The notes: generated by a model from the sequence alone, not told the origin. Shown: positions 8,282 to 16,183, numbered from the stretch's first letter. The stretch: DNA of 23,217 nt from Candidatus Rokuibacteriota bacterium (GCA_003220195.1 QHRT01000128.1:1-23217), one strand, 5' to 3'. Program-made: numbers and translations.

Positions 8282-9187
8282 GTGGCACGATTCATGTACA
8301 GGGGTCCCCTGTTTGACCTTCTCGACCCGGGGGCAACCGTGTACGCGAAGAATCGCGAGCGCGACATCGACCAGGGCTCTTTAAGGTGGCCAGGGCTTAT
8401 CGGCGGCCGGCTCGGACATTTCTTGCTGAACACGATTGGTGGTAATCGCGACAGGCTCGGCGCACCGACGGTGTACATGGGCCGGAGCAAGCTCGAGACT
8501 CTTCTCGGCGCCGAGATCTGGACACTGATCAGGGACAAGGCCGTACTCGATTTTGGCTGCGGCGATGGCGGGGATGCCGTCGCAATGGCGAAGCATGGGG
8601 CGAGACGAGTGATAGGTCTCGATATACGCGAAAACATTTTGAATGCCGCAAGATTGACGGCGAATCAAGAAGGCGTCCAGGACCGCTGCGTGTTCACAAC
8701 GACGACGACAGAGAAGGTCGACGTCGTCGTTTCGATGGACGGATTCGAGCACTATGCAGATCCCATGGGAGTGCTTCACACCATGAGGGCGCTGCTGCGC
8801 GAGGACGGCGTTGCACTCGTGAGTTTCGGGCCGCCGTGGTTCCATCCACTGGGGGGACACCTTTTCTCGGTATTCCCATGGGCGCACCTGCTCTTCACCG
8901 AGCGTTCGTTGATCCGATGGCGCTCGCAGTTCAAATCTGACGGCGCCCGACGCTTCTCCGAAGTTGCGGGTGGTCTCAACCAGATGACCATCCGCCGCTT
9001 CGAGCGATTGCTTCGGCATAGCGACTTCAGCGTCGGGACGTTCGAGGCTGTGCCAATCCGACAGGCGCGCCTGTTTCATGGCGTGCTGACCCGCGAGTTT
9101 CTGACGGCGGTCGTACGCTGCCGACTGCGCCCTCGCGCATCGTCCGCCCAATACGCGGCTGAGCCTGCCCGCGTCGGCGTAGCGTGA
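8282..9187 (+). CDS. class I SAM-dependent methyltransferase
   Basis: 301 residues. The Rossmann motif I is VLDFGCGDGGDA (about 88-99), followed by an acidic second strand (RVIGLDI) and motif IV-like VVVSMDGFEHYAD. A later stretch, FGPPWFHPLGGHLFSVFPWAHLLFTE, is typical of methyltransferases found near glycan or O-antigen genes; that link is family knowledge, and the substrate here is unknown. The start is GTG 8282, with a weak GGGGCG upstream; ATG 8294 is an in-frame alternative. It is divergent from the methionine operon and is followed by a decayed gene fragment, so it has no clear functional partner. Its base composition is visibly lower in G+C than metH or ettA, consistent with a horizontally acquired block. 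Confidence 0.85.
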   Translation: MARFMYRGPLFDLLDPGATVYAKNRERDIDQGSLRWPGLIGGRLGHFLLNTIGGNRDRLGAPTVYMGRSKLETLLGAEIWTLIRDKAVLDFGCGDGGDAVAMAKHGARRVIGLDIRENILNAARLTANQEGVQDRCVFTTTTTEKVDVVVSMDGFEHYADPMGVLHTMRALLREDGVALVSFGPPWFHPLGGHLFSVFPWAHLLFTERSLIRWRSQFKSDGARRFSEVAGGLNQMTIRRFERLLRHSDFSVGTFEAVPIRQARLFHGVLTREFLTAVVRCRLRPRASSAQYAAEPARVGVA

Positions 9188-9315
9188 CATGTGCCTCGGC
9201 ATGAGTAGGTCCAGCCGCTAGTTCCCAACTCACCTGCCGAACGAGACTAACGTACCGGCCATCCAGGCGTTTCAACCGGAGGGAGGGGATCGGGCCAGTA
9301 CTACAACCTAAAAGT

Positions 9316-9948
9316 CGTCCCGAACCACTGCTTCCCCACTCCAGGCAACAACGTCGTCTGCATCTCCAACAACGATCTGGTGGCCGACCGGTACAACGGC
9401 ACGGAGCTGTTCAATTCGAGCATGACCTTCGTCAGACAGATCACGATCTTCCAAGGACATGCCGATGTTGGTCGTGACATCAAGGTGACGAGGTCCTCGT
9501 GATCGTCGCGAGCCGAGATGGTGCGCCGGCTGGTGGCTGTACGACGAGCGGGCTGGAGAAGGTCCGCTTGAGCGACAGTCAGAAAACCTGCTTGCTTCCC
9601 CTGTACTGGGGCGAAACGAGACACGTCAGCATTCGAAACACGAGCGGGTGGGTCGCCACGGAGAATACGGACGAGAATTCCCCGAGCACGGCGGACGTTC
9701 CGGCCCCCACCACACCGGTTAGCCGGCAACAGCGTTGGGGTGTCGACTACAACGAAGTCATCCTCGTGAAGCTCGACGGCAGCCAGGCGTGGCGGCTCGC
9801 TCCCCATCGTAGCCGGCGCGTCGACGATTACTGGCACCAGACGAGGGTCGCGATGAGCCGAGAGGGGCAGTATCTCGTGTTCGACAGTAATTTTCGGCTG
9901 TCGCCAACCGCGAGCGACACCGACGTCTATCTCATCAAATTGAGGTAG
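9316..9948 (+). pseudogene. 5'-truncated, frameshifted paralogue of the adjacent secreted beta-propeller-like gene
   Basis: The reading VVPNHCFPTPGNNVVCI, then MTFVRQITIFQGHADVGRD, aligns with the middle of the intact protein encoded at 10364-11725. At about 9482-9486 the frame is lost. One missing base restores GDEVLVIV, and the next frame carries on with SGLEKVRLSDSQKTCLLPL, LDGSQAWRLAPHRSR and FDSNFRLSP to a stop at 9948, matching the intact C-terminus. The N-terminal half, including the signal peptide, is missing. This is therefore a remnant of a duplication (or of a diverged second gene) rather than a working gene. Similarity to the intact copy is high but far from identical, so the duplication is not recent. 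Confidence 0.85.
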
Positions 9949-9991
9949 GCACGCGCACGCCGATCCGACAGGGTCCCGTCACAGTTCATTC

Positions 9992-10027
9992 CGGTGGGCG
10001 GTCCGGTATGGCACCGACCGCCCACCG
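9992..10027 (+). terminator. perfect 12-bp inverted repeat, probable terminator-like hairpin
   Basis: CGGTGGGCGGTC (9992-10003) and its exact complement GACCGCCCACCG (10016-10027) flank a 12-nt loop, 44 bp after the pseudogene stop. No T-tract follows, so this may be a relic terminator, a processing hairpin or a protein site. Confidence 0.5.
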
Positions 10028-10363
10028 CGTCGCCAGGCGGGCTTCTACGCCTGATGGAGTGCACGCGTGGTTCGCTCCCTGACGAACGCAGTGCGATTCC
10101 GAAGTCGCCTTGACCCGATCAGCGAGCGTCGTTGAGTCGAGAATGTAATGAATCGTCGACGTAGCGGTCGCGAATGGCTGCTGCATCCGTCTACCCGGTT
10201 CGCGCAACAGCATCTCCGCTTTACCGACCATGATGCAGGCACAGCCGTGGCGGCATGTACCTGGTGCGCGCGGCAACGCGGCTCGCCTGTCGCTCGCGGC
10301 GTGGCACGTTTTCTGAACACCTCACGAGAGATGTTCGACCCCTTCCGTCGCTCGGAGGAAATC
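10028..10363. other. 336-bp stretch without a supportable gene
   Basis: Open frames cross it on both strands, but none shows an SD with a recognisable protein. The propeller gene's frame is open back to 10148, yet that extension lacks signal-peptide character. I see no transposase, tRNA or clear promoter. Confidence 0.5.
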
Positions 10364-11725
10364 TTGTCTGTGAGTCCCGTACGTCTCGGCGGTAGTGCGG
10401 GTCGATGTCCTTCACGGTTTCGTACCACGCTGGGGCTCGGCCTGCTGGTGATCGTTGGTTGGCTCACGTGCCTGGGAACCGTTAGCGCCGACGGTCTGGC
10501 GAGCGCGATGGCGCCGAATTGCGGCCTAACCGACAACGCGGTCCACGTCACTCCAATGTACGACGCGCAGCGGACGCCGGACTTCGGGACCTCGTACGTC
10601 GACCCGGTCTTCGGATGCTCGGTACGCCGCATCAGCGATGGCATGACCCAGTTCGGTGTCGGAGTCCATCACCAGTACTCCCTCGTCTCTCCGTTCAACG
10701 CCGACACGAGCCGGGTGTTATTGGGCCAGGCGACGGGCGATCAGTACGTGGTCGACCTCGACGGCAACATCATCGTGACGCCCGAGAGGCTCGCTCTGAC
10801 CGACGACAATCAGCCGCTCTGGAGTCCCGTCGCCGCGTCGCGGCTCTATTACGTCGGCGGCAATCAACTCATGACGTACGACATCGACAGCGGCGAGCGC
10901 CAGACGATCGCCGTGTTCTCCGACTACGAGTGGGTGGGCTTCAGCCGGTACGGCAAGACCGACATCTCGCTCGATGGCGATCACGTCGTCATCGTCGGGA
11001 CCCCGCCCGGCAGCGCGACGCCAACGACGATTCACCTCTACGCGATCGGAACGAACAGCCTCAGTCCCGGATTCACGCCGCCGGCCGGGTTGGAGCCCAA
11101 CTACTGCACCGTGACGCCGGGGAACAACGTCGTGTGCATGTACACGGACGAGGGCGCGGAGCGCTACCAGGGCGTCGAGCTGTTCGACGGGAACATGACG
11201 TTCGTGAGACAGGTGATCTCGTTCCAGGGACACGCGGACGTCGGCCGCGACGTGAATGGCGACGAGATCATGGTCATCGTGGGCGGTGACGACACCGAGC
11301 CCGCGGCCGGATGCGAAGTGAACGGGATCGAGAAAGTGCGCCTGTACGACAGTCAGAAGACCTGCTTGCTGCCTCTCGGTGTGAATGACGGCGAGTCGAC
11401 GCACGTCAGCCTCCGGGACGTGTCGGGAGATCCCTGGGTGGTGATCGAGAATACCGACCTGAGCCCGCAGAGCACCGCGGCCCTACCCGCGCCCGGTGAC
11501 TGGCAGGAGCGCTGGAGCGTGTACGACAACGAAGTGGTCTTGCTCTCGCTGGACGGGAGCCGCGCGTGGCGGCTCGCACACCACCGGAGCCGCTGGCTCG
11601 GCGAGTACTGGTACCAGCCGCGAGTCTCGATAAGCCGGGACGGAACGTATGTCATCTTCGACAGCAATTTCGGGCTCGCGCCGAGCCCGGACTACACCGA
11701 CGCTTACGTGATTCGTCTCAAATAG
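10364..11725 (+). CDS. secreted TolB/WD40-like beta-propeller protein of unknown function
   Basis: About 453 residues. GGAGG at 10354-10358 lies 5 nt before TTG 10364; GTG 10370 is in frame and also possible. Either gives a good signal peptide: basic RCPSRFRTT, core LGLGLLVIVGWLTCLG, cleavage after VSA. Repeating blade-like units include CSVRRISDG with HHQYSLVSPFNADTSRVLLG, QPLWSPVAASRLYYVGG, DISLDGDHVVIVG, HADVGRDVNGDEIMVIVG and PRVSISRDGTYVIFDSNFG, which recall PD40/TolB-type propellers and oligogalacturonate-lyase-like folds. About four cysteines after the signal peptide (for example PNYC, NNVVCMY, AAGCEV, KTCLLPL) could form disulphides. No catalytic motif is recognised. It sits downstream of a degenerate copy of itself. 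Starts at ATG 10148 or 10331 are less likely because they lack an SD and bury the signal peptide. Confidence 0.75.
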   Translation: MSVSPVRLGGSAGRCPSRFRTTLGLGLLVIVGWLTCLGTVSADGLASAMAPNCGLTDNAVHVTPMYDAQRTPDFGTSYVDPVFGCSVRRISDGMTQFGVGVHHQYSLVSPFNADTSRVLLGQATGDQYVVDLDGNIIVTPERLALTDDNQPLWSPVAASRLYYVGGNQLMTYDIDSGERQTIAVFSDYEWVGFSRYGKTDISLDGDHVVIVGTPPGSATPTTIHLYAIGTNSLSPGFTPPAGLEPNYCTVTPGNNVVCMYTDEGAERYQGVELFDGNMTFVRQVISFQGHADVGRDVNGDEIMVIVGGDDTEPAAGCEVNGIEKVRLYDSQKTCLLPLGVNDGESTHVSLRDVSGDPWVVIENTDLSPQSTAALPAPGDWQERWSVYDNEVVLLSLDGSRAWRLAHHRSRWLGEYWYQPRVSISRDGTYVIFDSNFGLAPSPDYTDAYVIRLK

Positions 11726-11795
11726 GCGCGCCGGGCACCGCGCTCCGCCGCTCCGTTCCTGGTTCGGCGCTCCGGCCGCCACCGTGTGATCACGG

Positions 11796-11801
11796 TATAG
11801 T
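11796..11801 (+). promoter_or_regulatory. TATAGT -10-like box, 7 nt before ATG 11809 (candidate leaderless promoter)
   Basis: TATAGT is one mismatch from TATAAT and lies in a very GC-rich context. The 7-nt spacing to ATG 11809 is the geometry of leaderless transcripts. It directly follows a small perfect hairpin (ACCGTG-TGAT-CACGGT, 11781-11796). It supports 11809 as the original start of the CoA-transferase. No matching -35 is seen. Confidence 0.4.
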
Positions 11802-11851
11802 GTCCGGCATGACGACGACAGGTCGCGCTGCTCGGTGATCTCGGCGCGGAC

Positions 11852-12946
11852 GTGGTGAAAGTCGAAGACCCCGCCGTCGGCGACGAATCGCGCACGTGGC
11901 CGCCGCACCGCGACGGCGAGGCGGCCGGCTACCTGGTCAACAATCGCAACAAGCGCGGGATCGCCGTGGATCTGAAGGCCCCGGACGGGGTGGTGATCGT
12001 GCGGCAGCTCGCGCGGCGCGCGGACGTCCTCATCGAGAACTTCCGCACGGGCACGATGGAGGAGTTCGGTCTCGGGTACGAACGGCTCGCCGCCGACAAT
12101 CCCGGCCTCGTCTACGTCTCCGTGTCGGCGTTCGGTCGCACGGGACCGCGCGCGCAGGGCGCCGGCTACGAGGCGTTGATGCAGGCGTTCTCCGGGATCA
12201 TGTCGATCACGGGGGAACCCGACGGCGCGCCGGTCAGGTGCGGCGTCTCGTTCCTCGATCTGACGACGGGGATCCTGTGCGCGCTGGGCACGGTGAGCGC
12301 GCTGCACCATCGCGCGCGCACCGGCCTCGGCCAGCGCGTGGACGGCTCGCTGCTGGAGACCGCGGTCGGCTTGCTCAACTTCCAGGCCGCGGGTTATTTG
12401 CTAGCCGGCGTTGTTCCCAAGCCGCTCGGTTCGGCGCATCCCGCGCTGAGCCCCTACCGGAACTTTCGTTGCCGGGACGGGCAGTGGGTCTTCATCGCAG
12501 GCGCCAACGACCGCCTGTGGCGACGGCTTACCGGCGCGCTGGACCTCGCGTGGATGGCTGATGATCCCCGATTCAGCATCAACGTGGAAAGGGTGAAAAA
12601 CCGCAAGGAGCTGGAGACGCTCGTGGGCGACGCGATCGCACGGTCCGATCGCGAGCCGCTCTTGAAAAAGCTCGAGGAGGCCGGGGTGCCGGCAACACCT
12701 GTCAACACCGTGGACCAGGTTCTCGATGACCCGCAAACCCTCTCACGATCCGTGATCAGACAGATGGAGCATCCGAAGCTCGGCGAAATCCCCGTCATCG
12801 GGATGCCGGTGGGCTTTTCCCGCATGGAGCCGGGAATCCGGCGTCACGCCCCGGCGCGCGGTGAGCACACCGACGAGGTGCTGACCGAGCTCGGCTACTC
12901 GCGGGACACGATCGCCGATCTCCGCGCCCGAAAGGTGATCGCCTAG
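11852..12946 (+). CDS. CaiB/BaiF (class III) CoA-transferase, N-terminus disrupted
   Basis: Class III CoA-transferases move CoA between carboxylic acids through an aspartyl-CoA intermediate. The readable frame gives 364 residues. It has DESRTWPP, NKRGIAVDL, IENFRTGTMEEFGLGY, VSVSAFGRTGP, the likely catalytic Asp in FLDLTTG (about residue 136 from 11852), GQRVDGSLLE and the C-terminal GVPATPVNTVDQVLDDPQ. The same frame reads QVALLGDLGADVV just before 11852, which is family sequence. However, the expected first ~20 residues (LRVLDLTRVLAGP-type) are missing, and the plausible ATG at 11809 is in another frame that stops at 11838. A deletion of several tens of bases between about 11816 and 11820 explains this. 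As written, translation could start only at GTG 11852 or 11855, losing the first beta-strand of the CoA-binding fold. Substrate unknown. Confidence 0.82.
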   Translation: MVKVEDPAVGDESRTWPPHRDGEAAGYLVNNRNKRGIAVDLKAPDGVVIVRQLARRADVLIENFRTGTMEEFGLGYERLAADNPGLVYVSVSAFGRTGPRAQGAGYEALMQAFSGIMSITGEPDGAPVRCGVSFLDLTTGILCALGTVSALHHRARTGLGQRVDGSLLETAVGLLNFQAAGYLLAGVVPKPLGSAHPALSPYRNFRCRDGQWVFIAGANDRLWRRLTGALDLAWMADDPRFSINVERVKNRKELETLVGDAIARSDREPLLKKLEEAGVPATPVNTVDQVLDDPQTLSRSVIRQMEHPKLGEIPVIGMPVGFSRMEPGIRRHAPARGEHTDEVLTELGYSRDTIADLRARKVIA

Positions 12947-12960
12947 CCTTTTCTCTCCAG

Positions 12961-12982
12961 GCTGGGCAATCCCTTGCCCAGC
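12961..12982 (+). terminator. perfect 9-bp stem-loop after the CoA-transferase
   Basis: GCTGGGCAA and TTGCCCAGC flank a TCCC tetraloop, 14 bp after the stop codon. No T-tract follows, so termination is plausible but not certain. Confidence 0.5.
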
Positions 12983-13099
12983 AGCGCGACGCCCACGCTC
13001 CACAGAACATGATCCGCTATGCCCGCGGGTCGGCACCCTTGTTGCTCCCCTCGGACACTCGTTTTCAGCGTGCGGATCACCGCCAGGGAGGGGTGCAGC

Positions 13100-14041
13100 A
13101 TGGGGACTCAGTCGCCGCCGGCATGGTCGCTGATCCTCGCCGGAGGCGACGGCTTGCGCCTCCGGCCCTTGACGATGCAGATCGCCGGCGACGCGCGGCC
13201 CAAGCAGTTCTGCCCCATGCTCGACGGGGAAACGTTGCTCGATCGCACGCGTCGCCGGGCGAGCTTGATCTCCCGCCCCGACCGCCAGGTGATCGTGGTG
13301 ACCCGCACCCATGAGTCGTATTACGGCGCCCTCGCGAGCGAGCTCTTCCCGGATCGGCTCGTCGTGCAGCCTGGCAATCGCGGCACGGCGCCCGGGATCC
13401 TCTATCCGATCCTCCGGATTTCGGAACTGGCCGGAGACGTTCCCGTCGCCATCCTGCCGTCCGACCACTACGTCTCCGACGAGGAGATCTTCGCGGGCTA
13501 CGTCCGCGCAGCCATATCGGTCGTCGAGGAGCAGCAAGAGATCGTGGTGCTGCTCGGGATCGAGCCGCACCATCCGGAACCGGAGTACGGGTGGATCGAG
13601 CCGGACGCCGTGCCGTTACCGGTCGGCGGCGAGCCGGCGTTCCCGATCCGGCGCTTCTGGGAAAAGCCTCCTGATCCTGTGGCCAGGCGGCTGCTCGAGC
13701 GCGGATGTCTCTGGAACAGCTTCGTGATGGTGGGCCGGGTCAGCGGGTTTCTGGAGCTGATCCGCCATACGGCGCCGGACGTCATGGCGGTCTTCGAGCG
13801 AGCCCGGGCCACACTCGGAACGGCGTCCGAAGCAGGGACCATCGAGCGCGCATACGCGTCGCTTCCGTCGGTCGGCTTCTCCGAACGCGTGCTCGTCGGC
13901 GGATGCGAGCGGCTCGCAACCATCAAGGTCAAGGGGGTCGAGTGGAGCGACTGGGGGGGCGCGGGCCGCGTCTTCGCCTCGCTCGCCAGCGCCGGCCACC
14001 GGCCTTCGTGGATGGGAGGCATTGACCTTGCGCCGCGGTAA
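13100..14041 (+). CDS. mannose-1-phosphate guanylyltransferase-like nucleotidyltransferase
   Basis: Makes a nucleotide sugar (GDP-mannose in the family) from sugar-1-phosphate and NTP for glycan synthesis. 313 residues. ATG 13100 has a GGGAGGGG SD 6-7 nt upstream; an earlier in-frame ATG at 13019 lacks an SD and family sequence. Motifs: LILAGGDGLRLRPLT (a variant of GGxGxRLxPLT), ARPKQFCPML (the PKQF loop), VAILPSDHYV, EYGWIEP, FWEKP, WNSFVMVG and VEWSDWGGAGRV, together diagnostic of the GMP-pyrophosphorylase nucleotidyltransferase fold. It is shorter than bifunctional ManC/AlgA enzymes and lacks the C-terminal isomerase cupin. It is the first gene of a probable operon with a receiver protein 10 bp downstream. 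Sugar specificity is inferred. Confidence 0.87.
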   Translation: MGTQSPPAWSLILAGGDGLRLRPLTMQIAGDARPKQFCPMLDGETLLDRTRRRASLISRPDRQVIVVTRTHESYYGALASELFPDRLVVQPGNRGTAPGILYPILRISELAGDVPVAILPSDHYVSDEEIFAGYVRAAISVVEEQQEIVVLLGIEPHHPEPEYGWIEPDAVPLPVGGEPAFPIRRFWEKPPDPVARRLLERGCLWNSFVMVGRVSGFLELIRHTAPDVMAVFERARATLGTASEAGTIERAYASLPSVGFSERVLVGGCERLATIKVKGVEWSDWGGAGRVFASLASAGHRPSWMGGIDLAPR

Positions 14042-14044
14042 CAT
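14039..14044 (+). promoter_or_regulatory. TAACAT -10-like box, 7 nt before ATG 14052
   Basis: TANNNT pattern with exactly the same spacing to an ATG as the box at 11796. It overlaps the stop codon of the preceding gene, so an internal leaderless promoter for the receiver gene is possible. The short motif may occur by chance. Confidence 0.25.
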
Positions 14045-14051
14045 CGGATAC

Positions 14052-14471
14052 ATGGAGGCCCGGGAACGGATCGAGACCGGCGCGGCGGGGCCGAGACAGG
14101 CGATCCTGATCGTCGAGGATGACACGGATACCCGGCAGGCCCTCGGCGAGTACCTGAGCACCGTCTTCCCGGAAGCCCGGGTGCTGATGAGCGAGTCCGG
14201 CGAGGCCGGGCTCGAGCTGGCGCTACGCACCCGGCCCAACGTCGTCATCCTCGACCTCCGCCTGCGGGGAATCCACGGGTTCGAGTTCGCCGAACGGCTC
14301 CGTGCCGACGGGACTGGCTCCGCCGTGTCCATCGTGGCGTTGACCGGCGACATGAGCGCCGATACCTTGATGAAGGCCGAAGCGGCGGGCTTCACCGCGT
14401 TTCTCCGGAAGCCCGCCGACATGGATCGCCTCGAGACCGTGGTGAGACCTCTTCTGGAGCCGCGGTCATGA
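14052..14471 (+). CDS. stand-alone response-regulator receiver domain protein
   Basis: 139 residues forming one CheY-like receiver and no output domain. The acidic pair is Asp23-Asp24 (ILIVEDD), the phospho-acceptor Asp68 (VVILDLRL), the switch Thr98 (VALTGD) and Lys120 (FLRKP); all key residues are present. Such proteins relay phosphate in a phosphorelay or bind a partner directly. ATG 14052 is chosen because it follows the previous stop by 10 bp; TTG 14022 is in frame but its SD is only 2 nt away and it overlaps the previous gene. The stop overlaps ATG 14468 as ATGA, suggesting coupling to the next gene. No histidine kinase is in the window, so the input is unknown. Confidence 0.88.
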   Translation: MEARERIETGAAGPRQAILIVEDDTDTRQALGEYLSTVFPEARVLMSESGEAGLELALRTRPNVVILDLRLRGIHGFEFAERLRADGTGSAVSIVALTGDMSADTLMKAEAAGFTAFLRKPADMDRLETVVRPLLEPRS

Positions 14472-14510
14472 CGTCGAGCTCGATCGGAGAGGAGACGCAC
14501 GAAGCCCTCG

Positions 14511-15635
14511 ATCGCGTGGGTCCAGACAGACGATGCCCTGCGCGCCCTGGCCGATCGCCTCGGCCGCGCAGCTGAGATCGCACTCGACACCGAGGGCGAC
14601 AGCCTCCACCACTATCCCGCGCGCCTGTCCCTCCTGCAGCTTGCAGCCCCCGACGGGGATGTCGCGCTCGTGGATCCGCTCGCCGTCGCCGACCTGGCTC
14701 CGCTCGCTCCGCTGTTCGCCGATCCCGCGATCGTGCTCGTGGTCCACGCCGGCAGCAACGATCTCGCCGAGCTGAAGTCCCGGTACGGGTTCACCTTCGC
14801 GTCGATCTTCGACACGTCGATCGCGGCACGCTTGCTCGGGGCGCGCGAGCTCGGCCTCGAAGCGTTGCTGGGAACGTTCCTGGGCGTGACGCTGCCGCCG
14901 TCGAGACAGCGCGACGACTGGTCGGCGCGGCCCTTGACGCCGGCGCAAGAGACGTACGCGGCCGCCGACGTCGAGCACCTGTTCCCGCTGAAGGCGCGGC
15001 TCACCGAGGCGTTGATGGCCCGAGGTCGGCTCGGCTGGGCCAAGGAGGAATGCGAGGCGCTCGCCGCGCAACCGGCACCCGATCGCACGCTGGATCCGCA
15101 GGCCTTCCTCGGTGTGAAGGGCGCGCGCGACCTTGGTCCGCGCGCGCTCGGCATCCTGCGTGAGCTGTATCAGGCGCGGGAGCGCTCCGCGCGGGCGTTC
15201 GACCGGCCTCCGTTCAAGATCGTGTCCGACGAGATGCTGCTGGCGATCGCGATCACGGTGCCCGCCGATCCGGCCGCGCTCGCACGCGTGCCGGGCGCCA
15301 CACCGCGGATGGTGGCGCGCTGGGGCCCGATGCTGCTCGACGCGGTCGCGCGAGGGGAGCAGCTCCCGGGAGCCGATCTTCCTCGCATCGAGCGGGGCTC
15401 CCGACCGCCGGGCTCCGCCGCGGCGAAGCGACGAGCCGAGAAGCTCAAAGCCTGGCGCACCGCGGCCGCGACGCGCGAAGGGCTCGATCCCGGCGTGCTA
15501 CTGCCGAACCGTCTCATCGGCGCCATCGCGGACGCCGGTCCCCGCACCGTCGACGAGCTTCTCGCGGTCGACGGGGTCCGCCGCTGGCGCGTCGAGGCGT
15601 TCGGACCGGAGCTGCTGCTCGCGGTCACTCCGTGA
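14511..15635 (+). CDS. rnd: ribonuclease D, 5' end irregular
   Basis: 3'-5' exoribonuclease that trims tRNA and other stable RNA ends. Family sequence starts AWVQTDDALRALADRLG at 14514. The DEDDy exonuclease has ExoI IALDTEGDS, ExoII HAGSNDLAEL with FDTSIAARLLG, and ExoIII ETYAAADVEHLF. Two HRDC-like domains follow, GVKGARDLGPRALGILREL and LLPNRLIGAIADAGPRTVDEL, and the protein ends at 15635. The frame has no ATG, GTG or TTG between the stop at 14469 and GTG 14670, which would cut away the ExoI motif. The well-placed ATG 14468 (ATGA overlap with the receiver stop, followed by GGAGAGGAG) is in another frame and reads MTSSSIGEETHEALDR before diverging. Either a one-base indel lies near 14500-14516 or a rare AUC start (14511) is used. 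Enzyme identity is firm; the start is not. Confidence 0.85.
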   Translation: MAWVQTDDALRALADRLGRAAEIALDTEGDSLHHYPARLSLLQLAAPDGDVALVDPLAVADLAPLAPLFADPAIVLVVHAGSNDLAELKSRYGFTFASIFDTSIAARLLGARELGLEALLGTFLGVTLPPSRQRDDWSARPLTPAQETYAAADVEHLFPLKARLTEALMARGRLGWAKEECEALAAQPAPDRTLDPQAFLGVKGARDLGPRALGILRELYQARERSARAFDRPPFKIVSDEMLLAIAITVPADPAALARVPGATPRMVARWGPMLLDAVARGEQLPGADLPRIERGSRPPGSAAAKRRAEKLKAWRTAAATREGLDPGVLLPNRLIGAIADAGPRTVDELLAVDGVRRWRVEAFGPELLLAVTP

Positions 15636-15697
15636 CTCCTCGCGGTTCACCTCGTGGACGCCGCATCGCTTCCGTCCCGGAGTAGGATCAGAGGGTG

Positions 15698-16183
15698 ATG
15701 GCTGAGCGCGACGGATGGCGCGAGAACCTTGTGGGTGACGATCCGGGACTGACGCGCGTTCTGCGGGAGTCGGCGACGATCGCCGTGCTCGGCGCGAAGG
15801 CCGCGCCGGGAGAGCCCGCGTACTACGTCCCGGCGTACCTGGCCGCGCACGGCTACCGGATCTTCCCGGTGAACCCGACGATCGCCGGACGCGAGCTGCT
15901 CGGCGCGTCCGTCGTCCCGACGCTCGCGGATCTCGAGGGGCCGGTGGATACGATCGAAGTCTTTCGACGGCCCGAGTACCTTGTGGGCCACGCACGGGAG
16001 ATCCTGGCCCTCGCATGGCGGCCCCGGGTCGTCTGGTTCCAGCTGGGAATCCGGAACGACGTCTCCGCCGAGCTCCTCGCGCGCGCGGGAATCCGCGTGG
16101 TCCAGGACCGTTGCATGATGCCCGAGCATCGACGCCTTCTCGGGCGCGTCCGCGGGCCCCTCGGAGACGCTCATGGCCGGTGA
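15698..16183 (+). CDS. CoA-binding domain protein (YccU / CoA_binding_2 type)
   Basis: 161 residues forming a single Rossmann-like CoA-binding domain. Motifs are TIAVLGAKAAPGEPAYYVPAYL (nucleotide loop), GYRIFPVNPTIAGRELLG, VDTIEVFRRPEY, VVWFQLGIRND and the C-terminal VVQDRCMMPEHRRLL typical of this small family, whose physiological role is unclear. ATG 15698 is used; GTG 15695 directly upstream is equally possible and lies 6 nt after a TAGGAT box. It follows rnd by 62 bp and overlaps the ettA start by 11 nt, so it is probably co-translated with ettA. Confidence 0.85.
   Translation: MAERDGWRENLVGDDPGLTRVLRESATIAVLGAKAAPGEPAYYVPAYLAAHGYRIFPVNPTIAGRELLGASVVPTLADLEGPVDTIEVFRRPEYLVGHAREILALAWRPRVVWFQLGIRNDVSAELLARAGIRVVQDRCMMPEHRRLLGRVRGPLGDAHGR

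Noticed and set aside
10045..10644. Minus-strand open frames near 10.0-10.6 kb, considered as transposase remnants
   Set aside because: No DDE motif, terminal repeats or recognisable transposase segment; a vague resemblance only.
13019..13099. Earlier ATG for the guanylyltransferase
   Set aside because: No SD and no family sequence; ATG 13100 has a GGGAGGGG SD and starts just before the conserved loop.
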